Assembly: GCA_036346205.1 (NCBI GenBank)
Contig: JARFJB010000400.1
Location: 7,241,501 to 7,305,500, forward strand
Direction of reading: 5' to 3'
DNA: 64,000 nt
Origin: Vesta saturnalis
Taxonomy: Eukaryota > Arthropoda > Insecta > Coleoptera > Lampyridae
The position numbers and the translations under genes are program-made. The notes below the pieces were generated by a model. That model saw only the letters and a list, made by a program, of their open reading frames with translations, ran no database searches and had not been told where the DNA came from. Every line of letters starts with the position of its first letter. Position 1 is the first letter of the stretch. This document shows positions 55,024 to 64,000 of this stretch, piece after piece.

Positions 55024-56370
55024 CTCAGTGACATGGAAATTGCAGCACCACGGGGGTAGGAATTTTTTGACCAAACTTGACAGAATCGTTTAACTACTAA
55101 AAGGTAGCAATTGATTAAAATTTCATTCATATGGATCAAGTGGTAATGGCTTATCTGACGGTTCGTTCAGTTTTTTCGAATAATTTTGTCAGGTGTATAT
55201 TGTGTGTTCAGTTCTTTATTGTTTACTGTGAGGGTGTGATCATGGCTAGAGTGCGCCAACGTGGAAATTATCGCCAATTAAGTGAATTCGACGGAGGTCG
55301 TATTGTTGGTTTACGCGAAGGTGGTTTCTCGTTTAGAGAAATCGCCTAGGCCGAAACCAAACCACCATTATGCATGGACTAGGGAGAGTCAGGAACGCCA
55401 CGTACGAGGAACCGAGGGCAAAGTAGAACAAATGAGGTGCAGGACCGCCATCTTCAACTTATGGCAACAAGAGACCGATTCTCAAGTACCAGATCAATTA
55501 CCGATCAATGGTTAGCTAACGAAGGTCGTCCTGTAACCCTTAGAACGGTTTACCGCAAAATCAGAGCTTTCGGCTTACAATTCTATCGGCAACATCTTGT
55601 GTTACCACTAACAGTTCAACATCGACGGCCACGTTTGGAGTGGTGTAGGTTGCGACTGCACTGGAACCAAGAGTGGCATATTGTAGTGTTCACTGATGAA
55701 TCCCGATTCTGTTTAGGGATGCATGATGGCCGTATGAGGGTCAGACGAAGACGTGCGGAACGTCGAAATGTTGAATTTTCTGTTGCGAGGCATGTGCGCC
55801 AAACTGTAGGGATTATGGTATGGGGTGCAATAACTTATGAGAGTAGGTCTCGTTTGGTATTCTTCCGAGGCAATATGAACGTCTAACGATATGTAGAACC
55901 CCATATTTCTCCATTTCTTCAGCAGTGGAAAGACCCACTTTTGCAGCAGGATAATGCCCATATCCATATTGCAAGACGTTCTTCGGACCAATTTGCAGAG
56001 GATAATGTTAATTTCTTGCCATTTCCACCCAGATGTCCCGACCTTTCGCCCATCGAGCATGTTTGGGACATTATACTGATAATTTGCAGCATACTCCGCA
56101 GACGCTGCAAGCTCAACAGCACGAATTACAAGTTACTTGGGACACAATACCTCAAGAGGACATCGACCATCTGCTAGAATCGATGTCACGACGAGTGGAG
56201 GAGTGTGTAACCAACAGGACCAACCCATTATTAATAAAAATTATATTTATATTTTGTTCTTTTTTTTGCAATTTTAATCAATTACTACCTTTTAGTATTT
56301 AAACGTTTCTGCCAAGTTTGGTAAAAACATTTCTACCCCTTTTTGGTGTTGCAATTTCCATGTCACTGAG
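55024..56370 (+). mobile_element. Tc1-type element, full-length
   Basis: TA lies at 55022-55023 and 56371-56372. Inverted repeats of about 75 bp start CTCAGTGACATGGAAATTGC on both sides and continue with CACCA, GGGGTAGAAAT/GGGGGTAGGAAT, ACCAAACTTG and ACTAAAAGGTAG. Length is 1347 bp. One plus-strand transposase gene of the DD34E type is inside. It is the best-preserved Tc1 copy in the window. Confidence 0.93.
55242..56240 (+). pseudogene. Tc1 transposase (DD34E) pseudogene
   Basis: ATG 55242: MARVRQRGNYRQLSEFDGGR and VGLREGGFSFREIA, then a stop near 55347. The second HTH is RSITDQWLANEGRPVTLRTV near 55495. The frame is open from 55437 to 55886 with IVVFTDESRFCLGMHDGR (first Asp), RQTVGIMVWGAITYESRSRL, ending at a stop after NMNV. 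Then DPLLQQDNAHIHIARRSS (second Asp) and PPRCPDLSPIEHVWDII (Glu). I count 34 residues between the second Asp and the Glu, the DD34E signature. It has two stops, a short deletion near 55350 and a late frameshift near 56080; otherwise it is well preserved. Confidence 0.92.
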
Positions 56371-56379
56371 TACATTTGA

Positions 56380-56877
56380 ATTATTTTTATAGAAAATTTC
56401 ATGTAAATGGCGTAGAACATACCAAAAAGTAAATTCGCTATTTGTCTTATTATTCATTAGAAGTTATATACAAATATACTAATGGCAATTGTTCAATAGC
56501 TTCTACAAGTTATTAAGGGATTGCACCATCTACATGCTTTTTGGAAACCTGTTTTAATACAGAAATATTAATTTCATTAACACGAAAACCGTGAGTATGA
56601 ATTACCTTAACTATGCAGTTTCTTCACGTTGTCTTAGACCTAAAGTCGTTTTGGCTTAAGAAATTGTGTTTAGTACGTAATTGAATTAGGTACTGAGTCA
56701 CCTGTAGTGCCATTTACATATTCTACTGGTATGTGACTCCGATAATAATTATTAACTTTCTAAACTTAACTGTTCCTGGTGTTGGCAGGACATTTTTTTC
56801 GGATGTGGGTTAACAGCATTTGCTGTGTTGTACCTTCAACATTTCTAAATTTATTATAATTTTTTTTTTTAATAGTT
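56380..56877. other. Gap, including possible LINE tail
   Basis: The stretch to 56850 has no recognisable gene. A T-run at 56856-56870 would be the poly(A) tail of the minus-strand LINE that follows. Confidence 0.4.
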
Positions 56878-59480
56878 ATGGACTTGAACATGAATAACTT
56901 GCTAAAGCATGGAAATAAGGGGACCGAGTATCCCTAGCAAAAGCTGCCCGACAAAGTATCAAAGAATGTAATTCAGCAGCACATTCAGCAGTCACTGTAA
57001 CTCCGATAATAGAAAGAAGGAAATGAAGCGTTTCTTCTGTATGTCAGAAATTAAGGACTGGTTATTTCTAACCCCAGTCGCTCTTTTTTGAAAGCGGTCA
57101 AAGATATTTAGAGCGTATTGGGGCGCACCAACCCATAGGTGAAAATTACATTTTAGATGTGATAGAATTTGGGCCATATGTGGCAGAAAAAGTTGTCAGT
57201 AGGGAGGCACTGCTTAGATCTGTACAAAAAGCCTATTTTACCAGCAGCTGCAATATCTTGATTTGAAATAGAAGGTGGATTAGTATTAGAAGTAGATTGA
57301 GATGAACTACAATGAAGAGTGCTATCGTCAGCAAAACAATGGACCCGGATAGCAATGGATAGGGTTAGTCCTTGAAGAAATAATGTCATATTATATATAG
57401 CAGAAAAATTGCTGGAGGTATCACAGCCGCGTTAATGCCAACTTTTGAAAAAAAGCTACCAACTACGACACGTATTTGTGTTATTAAGTAAACTGGAAAC
57501 GCAATTGTTGAGCGTGTCAGTTAACCCAAGTGAGTTTGTCAAGTAAATGCGTATGCCAAGCTGGGTTAAATACCTAAAGCCACTACACTTGTTTCAGTGG
57601 ATCGTAATAATGTATTGTTCCAACCTTTGCGTCACATGTGGACGAAGATTACCTGTTGAGCGACTCCACCTAAAGCTGTACTGGTAGTCGCTAAGGAGTT
57701 TGATAGATTCAAGGGAAAAAAATACTTTCTGATTGATGAGTTTTCCATGACTTTAGATAAAATGAAAAGAATGGCAATTGGTCGGTAGTTAGAAAGATCG
57801 TTCTTGTCGCCTTTTTAACCTCCGACCAGAAAAGGATGTTATAAGTTTAACGTTTGTATCTGTGTATCTGTTTGTGGCATCGTCACTTCCAAACGGAGTA
57901 ACCGATTTTGATTTAGTTGTTTTTGTTTTAAAGGTGAATTTATTGAGAGTGTTGTTAGCTATGATTCAAGGAAATGTATTCAGCCGTTTGAAGATCATCA
58001 GGTCTTTTCCAGTTGGAGGAAGAATTTTTTTACTTTTTGGATGTTTTGATTTATTTATGGTTTTGTTTGAAAGGTGACTTGATCACGAGTGTTCTTAGCT
58101 GTGATCCAAGAAAATTGTTTTACTTTTTAGGGTTTTTTTTGTGACAGGGGTTTTAAAAATTTTTAATTTAATAGTATTTGGTAATAGGTTGATCATTTGC
58201 TAGCTTTAATATTAAAGGAAATTCTGCACAAGCCAGAGATCGAATAGAGCTCAGATAGAGCTGGTACTAATTCAGGGGAACATTTCTTTAAGACAACAGC
58301 TGGGTTACCGCCTGCGCTAATCGCCATATTGGAATCAAGACTACCGATTCTAGAAACTGGTATCGAAAATGGATTGGTTTAATAACGTATAAACAAGAAT
58401 TGACTAGTGACACATCTTTTCCAGAATCATTAAGAAATGAGTGTGATGCAAATAAACTCACAAAAGGTTGACTTTCTCTACAAAGTCAGCTGTTGGCTTT
58501 AAAAGTTGTCATGGGGTGAAATGAAGATCTATCGAAGTATGTTTTTACTGAGAGCTTTAGCTATAGACCAAAATTAAGGACTGCCTAAAGCACATTTAGC
58601 TAGTTCATTTCATTTTCGTTGTTCGAACAACTTTTTAAGTTTAGGGATAACGCTTGCAGGAGAATGACGTATACGATTTTTTTTGGGAATGTATAACTTC
58701 ATGAGGATGACTTCACATACTGAACGAGCAATGTCCGAAGACGAGGACGACTAAAACAATATTCACGCCATGGGAAGGTTGCAAATGGATTCCGTAATTA
58801 CTCCAATTAGCTGACTTGAAACACCACAAGGTTCTATCATTGTTGTGAACAACATAGGAATTTGGGACAATGGTCAGATGGACCTACTGGGGAAAGAACG
58901 GAAGTTTTATAAACTAGTGGGTTCGGTAATCATTTGTGTGAGATAACGCGAAATAGCAAATGTTGCTTTGACTAGCAAGATTAATGGTACATGAAGATTG
59001 AAGCCAACTGGAGTTATGGACATTAAAACCTTCCACAGTTGAGATATCGCAAGATGAAAACTAAGACAGAAGATAGTCAACTTTCCATCTAAGGTAATCA
59101 AAGAAGTCGTGAGAGTGATTGTCGTTGGAAGACCAATAGGTGCAACAGTAGAATTTCACATTTACCATTTCACGTTGCATTTTTTATTCTCCAATAAAGA
59201 GAACGGTTTGCAAGCGATGTTGTCCTTTAGATAGACACACATTCCTCCTTTGTATCGAAATAATGAAGATTGTATTGGGGCATTAAAAGTTACGTAAATC
59301 GGAATTTTCAGAGACCTGTGTTTTAGATAGGAACAACATGTCGAGTTGTAATCGTTCAAGGTGTTTGTGAACAGCATTAAGTTTAAATCTGATATCATGG
59401 ATGTTACGCTAATGGATCAGAAAATAAATTCTTTCGATGACCGAGGTAGCTTCGGCCCTGCCCACCCTGTCATCCGCACT
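56878..59480 (-). pseudogene. Jockey-like LINE: endonuclease and RT remnants
   Basis: Minus-strand order from 59440: NIHDIRFKLNAVHKHLERLQ and LDMLFLSKTQVSEN (endonuclease start, family NIRGLRSNF..V..HL....LLFLTETQ); YKGGMCVYLKDNIACKPF near 59250; AISRYLTQMITEPTSL near 58930-58990; KGDKNDLSNYRPIAIL followed by ILSKVMEN (RT) near 57770; VHCFADDSTLHCSSSQST (RT catalytic FADD) near 57320; LWVGAPQYALNIFDRFQKRA (C-terminal thumb) near 57110; and AAELHSLILCRAAFARDTRS near 56950. Stops and frameshifts throughout. The order and motifs fit Jockey-type non-LTR elements. It is dead and probably 5'-truncated; ORF1 was not recognised. Confidence 0.85.
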
Positions 59481-59995
59481 GGACAGAATTTGGACCTTAG
59501 AAACTACAGTCATGTTTTTGTTAATTGTGTAAGATACAGTGAGGGCGAGAGGAAGAATAGGATGAGAATGTATTAAGGGTAACGAAAGAGCGACCGAGCT
59601 CAGAATATCAGAGTCCATGGTAAGAGTGGTGGTACCTCCTCGACTGACGTGGGGTACACATATGGGGGTGTTATTGCGTCCTTTTGGGGTTAATAGTAGG
59701 TACCCTTGTAGAACCTCACATTTGTTTAATCCACGGATTAAAGTAATTCTAGCTTAATCCACATTTGTGCAAACTGCCCCTTAAGTAACAAATTATTACT
59801 AGAATTTTTGTTTCGCGTTTACCATGTCATTATGAGTACTGATTAAAACACTGTTTCGTATGCTATACCTTTCTCTCAACATGAAGTTGCTTTACGGTTA
59901 GGACAGTTGATTCACTACATTCTCTTCTTCAGCTGCCCAAATTATTTTTTTGCACCTTTTGGGTCGTTGTAGGAAAATTAGGTTGGACGACGCAA

Positions 59996-60760
59996 ATGAT
60001 TACAACAAATAATTTGTTATTGTACTTGGCCAATATGAAATCGGACATAGATACTAAAATTTCACAGTTGAGGAAAACGAATTTGGGATGTGGCTCTCCA
60101 TTGTTTTCTGCAGAAATGGCGACTTCTAATCCTAAACCTTCTAATGCTAAAGTGGATAGTGATGAGTGTGTTCCTAGTATTTCGAGTGATTTGGAGTAAC
60201 TTTAACCTTTTCCTACTACAGCTCTAGGTTATAAGATACATCTAATTTCTAAATGAAATCTGAACTCGGAGACAGGCGAATTTGCTTAATGAATTTCTTC
60301 TGCAGGTGGAAGAGTTGTCAACGACTAGTGCCTACGTCTGTCCTGCATATATTTTGCACTATTCCTGATCTTCTTACATACAGGGCCATACTTTACTTTT
60401 GTGCTAGGAAATCTGGTGGGAAGTGGTTGAGTTTCAACTAAGTTCGATACACTATCCCAAAATTACTTACTATGTGTAAATTTAAGAACTGCAAGGTCAG
60501 TATTGATAATTTCAAACCTCCTCTTTAGGAATTAATAGTCGTTTACTAGAACTCTCAATAATAATTCTTTTAAAACTCACGGATCAACTAAGGTCCTTCA
60601 GTCACGATTACCGCTTCGAACTCTTCTCGCTGTTGGAATTGTGACGCTTGTGCTCATTTGTTCCACCGGTGTCCTTCATCACAGGATTTTCTCGGAAAAA
60701 CAAATCGACAGGTTAAAGATAAACAACAAATCTTCCTAGATTTTCTTACTAGTGTACTAC
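59996..60760 (+). pseudogene. Gag-like remnant with zinc knuckle
   Basis: The plus strand begins MITTNNLLLYLANMKSDIDT at 59996. In other frames follow FLLQVEELSTT and DLLTYRAILYFCARKSGGKW near 60280-60425, recalling the capsid part of insect retrotransposon Gag. SSRCWNCDACAHLFHRCPSS near 60620-60680 fits the zinc knuckle CX2CX4HX4C exactly. Several frameshifts; no protease, RT or integrase follows. The family is uncertain (Ty3/gypsy-like more likely than BEL). Confidence 0.5.
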
Positions 60761-60799
60761 AAGATAAACGTCCTTATCTTGATATCTCCCTTTTTGGAT

Positions 60800-62288
60800 G
60801 TTGCTCCGAATAAGACTATAAAATATGTAAACTTAGATATACCAATTAAAAAGCTTTCAATCATAAAAATTATACTTGGATACAGATAACGTAAGTTCAA
60901 GGGAAATAAACGTATATTTTATTAACAAACGTCAAGAGTTTGTTACAGCATATCTAAACCTTTTCATCCATCCTTTATTTTTTCAAAAAAAATGTCATCA
61001 AAGGCGGACTTTTCAACTTTCGCACCAGGCGCCACACACTCTAGTTGCGGTACAAGTTAAAGAAAATCTTAGGGTTTCTTAACAAAAATCGTTTGAACAC
61101 AATAATGCAATAATTGTCATTTTTCTGTACAACTGTTCATTTTAGGGTACTTTACTAAGAGTCCCTTTTTTGCAGTTCTTTAATATTCTTGAACTCTTTT
61201 GCCAATATATTTAAATTCAAAAAAGTTCTGAATGAAAATATGTAAATATATACTTATAACTAGCGCCCTCTACAATGTACAAAATTTTAATTATGTCCAT
61301 GAAATTTTTCGGATTAAGAAACATACGTACACCGATTTTCATTCCAATAGTCACAGTAGTTTTCATGTAAACTAAAAAAAAGGAGAAAAGTTGAACTGTA
61401 ACACCCTGTATCTCACAAATCGTTTATTAAGTAAACTATACTTATTTTTCGATAATCTATTGCCTGTATCGCTTTGTCACCATAGTTCTGAAACACCCTG
61501 TGTATGGTAAGAAGAAAATATCAACATATCCCCTAGAATTTATTTATTATATACAAAAGTGATGTAAATAAATTTACAAATAACACAAATCCAAATCCTG
61601 ACAACTGGTTACTGATTGTAAAATTACAGCTATTAATGACAATTGACATGTAAAATTTTTACCTTGTAAAAGTGATTTTGCATAGCTTATGTTAATGCAT
61701 GTTTACTACTGAGTAACAAATAAATCATAATACTCCTATGTCATTTTACACACCCTCATTTGTCATTTTAAATTACAATGCGGTTGTGAAGTACGTAACA
61801 TGCTAACGTTTCTGCCTCTCCCTTGCACGTTTTACCCTTTTTATAATTTGTACACTAAAGTCCTATTTGTACATTTTGTCATGATTTGTTATTACTGAAG
61901 GAATTCATAAATTTTTAATAAGTAAAATGTGAAGCGATTGATGGATACTCGTTGATGTGCTCGTCAACCTACCGTTAGATTACGTAAATAGAGTAGGCGA
62001 CAGAACCCTTTCAATCTTAAACAAATTCAGTAGGCGCATTTTTTAATTATAAAAATAAATCTACTATCATTCACTTCAAAGGAGTCATTCATATTTTTTC
62101 CAAAATAAAACACTATTCAAACATGCTCTGTTTGCAAATCTGTTTAATAGTTTATTATGGATACTTAATCCTTCAAGTACTTGCATGCAATTTATAAACA
62201 TTTGTTTAAGCTTCAAAAGAATAAACACATTTAGAATTCAATCGATGAATCAATCATATTCAATTATTCAGCACTTTTATGATGTACT
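60800..62288. other. Gene-free stretch with transposon-end motifs
   Basis: ACACCCTGTATCTCACAAAT at 61402 and ACACCCTGTGTATGG at 61492 are copies of the CAGGGTGT terminal motif of the long-TIR elements, but no complete element is seen. No coding region was recognised. Confidence 0.45.
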
Positions 62289-62307
62289 CAAGGGCGTACG
62301 CAGCTTT
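62289..62307. mobile_element. hAT element terminus
   Basis: CAAGGGCGTACGCAG begins here and resembles hAT ends of the CAGGGGCGTACGCAG type. It is 172 bp from the stop codon of the hAT transposase. A following G run (62316-62330) is typical of these ends. The other end is outside the window. Confidence 0.5.
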
Positions 62308-62460
62308 TTAACTAGGGGAGGGGGGGGGGGCAAAAATTAAAATTGTTTGGAAACACTTTTAATATTTATTGTCTCTGTAATGTAGGTACCTTTAATTTAC
62401 AATAAAATTAGTTTCCTTGGATCCTCAGCAAATTTGTTAATAATAATATGAACAAATGCA

Positions 62461-64000
62461 TCATTTGACTCCAGGAGTTTTCGCTAAGCATGCATAATCC
62501 TGTAACAAAATATTGTTGTAAGTACCTAATAAATGGTAATAATGTTTTGCTAACATACCATTTAAACGGTCTTCCGTCATTGTTGATCGAAGCCACGTTT
62601 TCACTCGCCTTAATGTACTGAACGTACGTTCTATTGTTGCAGTTGTGTAGGGCATGGTCACAAGGAATTGTAGCGCTTTATGAATATTTGGGTAAAATGT
62701 TTCTGCCTCCTTGATTGCATCTATTAAATCAACCCCTTTGCAAGGAGTTTGTTCTTCTCCGAATCTAGCTTGCAACGATCCCAACAGCGAATCTAGATAA
62801 GGAACATTTAATGACCTGAAATATTCAACCATTGACGTCGACGGATGATTTTCTCTGTGTTGTTGCCGGGCTACTAATCTTGGTAGGCGAAGTTCAGTAT
62901 CTAATTTTTGAGCAATCTCGTGTGCTTCATCAAAGAGTTCTCCAGCTCCCTCTTCCGCAAATGCTCTATCCTTTGCGATTACGTATACTATATTTTTAAT
63001 GTAATCAGCACACTTCATTATATCAATGTGTTTAGACTGCAATATGTTTGCGATAGGTTCCAAACGAGAGCTGTATTTATTTATTATACACAGTGACCAT
63101 ATAAATGAAGTTTGTGTTGTTTCAGACAACAATTGAAAGACGACTTTTTTTGTATTTGAATTTCCTTCTTTAGTCAGCGTCTCTAATCCTTCCACCATTT
63201 CAATAAAGTTCTTATGAAACAGATATGCTCTTGTATTTGTGACTCCAACGAGTTTCGCATAACATTGGAATGCATATTTGCGCCTTAGCACCGACTCTCG
63301 GAGAAAGTTGATAACATCTTTAATCGTTGAGACGCAATTACGTATTTCAGTAAGCTTGTTCAAATCATTGACTACAAGATTCAATTTATGTGCTGCACAA
63401 TGAAAGTATATACCTTTTTTGTAGATATCTCTCAAAATTTTTTGAACGCCCCCTTCTTTATCAGCCATTGTGGAGCATCCGTTGTATCCTTGTCCCACAC
63501 ATTTATCTGGGTCTAAATTCAGGTTCTGGATAAAAGTGTGGATTGATTTGGCGATTGTTGGTGCATCCATGCTTTCTAGAACCACAAAATCTGACACCTA
63601 CAGAGAGTTGTTCCTTGCCAGAAATATCTGCGGTTTCATCTGCCAAAATACTATATGAACAAGCTTTATTTATTTCTCCTGCTAAAATTTCTTTTAGCGA
63701 AGTACCACATATGTTCAATATATCATTTTGTATCCTTGGCGAGGTGTATTGGGCGTTCTTCTTCCCTTTCTCCATATGTAGGCCCAATTGTTCATCTCCG
63801 GAGTCAATTTTTATTGTAAGCAAGTCATGCAAAATACCTAAAAATAAAGACAAAATGTCTCATTCGTATGAGGTTCTGCATAATAAATAAGTTTACCTTC
63901 ATCGTTCAATTTTCCTCTTAACGGCAGATCGTGAGTTCCGCAAAATATAATTGTGGAAACAATTGATTTCAAAATTTTTCGGTTTTCCGCTATAACGGCC
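62461..64000 (-). pseudogene. hAT transposase, near-intact (one frameshift, partial)
   Basis: The 5' exon (63897 to beyond 64000) includes ENRKILKSIV and THDLPLRGKLNDE. A 59-bp intron (63838-63896) has donor G|GTAAAC and acceptor TTTTTAG|GT, joining a split Gly codon. Then GILHDLLTIKIDSGDEQLGL, KACSYSILADETADISGKEQ (first catalytic Asp region) and, after one frameshift near 63590, ESMDAPTIAKSIHTFIQN, CVGQGYNGCSTMADKEGGVQ (second Asp region NGCSTM), FHCAAHKLNLVVNDL, and the dimerisation domain TMPYTTATIERTFSTLRRVK followed by TWLRSTMTEDRLN. Stop at 62461. The type is DUF4371/ZMYM1-like. The 378-codon main frame has no stop, suggesting recent activity. The N-terminus lies outside the window. 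Confidence 0.88.

Overview
This 64 kb window is strongly AT-rich, eukaryotic, and reads as a piece of an insect nuclear genome. The evidence is the mix of transposon families typical of arthropods (Tc1/mariner, piggyBac, hAT, Penelope-like elements, a Jockey-like LINE), short introns with GT-AG borders, and one exon of a neuropeptide-type G-protein-coupled receptor. A beetle or another AT-rich insect is plausible, but I cannot fix the order or species. No bacterial features (operons, ribosome binding sites, CRISPR) are present.

Host gene content is minimal. The only convincing host coding sequence is a minus-strand GPCR exon at 49854-50714. It carries six membrane segments and ends at a perfect splice donor; the TM7 exon was not found. 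Possible promoters lie at about 50880 and 54190 on the same strand. A G-poor, C-rich stretch at 51650-55020 may be the upstream part of that transcription unit.

The rest is a dense mosaic of mobile DNA. 0-8 kb: two LTR/primer-binding-site-like scraps, a decayed mariner (4105-5289), a second decayed DDE transposase next to it, and a palindromic element with tRNA-like sequences in its arms (7160-7880). 8-16.3 kb: several Tc1/mariner-superfamily elements with a DUF4817-type transposase and very long terminal inverted repeats, one nested in another (13929-16081). 16.5-17.3 kb: a hAT MITE with an 8-bp target duplication. 18.5-22.7 kb: a large imperfect inverted structure made of Penelope-like ends, two mariner copies and a DUF4817 fragment. 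27.7-30 kb: a piggyBac whose transposase is broken only at homopolymer runs. 31.6-35.1 kb: tandem arrays. 35.7-37.3 kb: Penelope-like reverse transcriptase plus GIY-YIG. 37.8-43.5 kb: two more long-TIR elements around a decayed hAT. 44-49.6 kb: a three-level nest (Penelope-like palindrome, piggyBac, long-TIR element). 55-56.4 kb: a Tc1 element (DD34E). 56.9-60.8 kb: a LINE and a gag remnant. 62.3-64 kb: a nearly intact hAT running off the end.

The items I find most worth attention are: an internally deleted but still open transposase gene (47161-47718) that keeps the DNA-binding domain and loses two catalytic residues, as transposition repressors do; the tRNA-bearing palindrome; hammerhead-ribozyme-like motifs in the Penelope-like ends; and the near-intact piggyBac.
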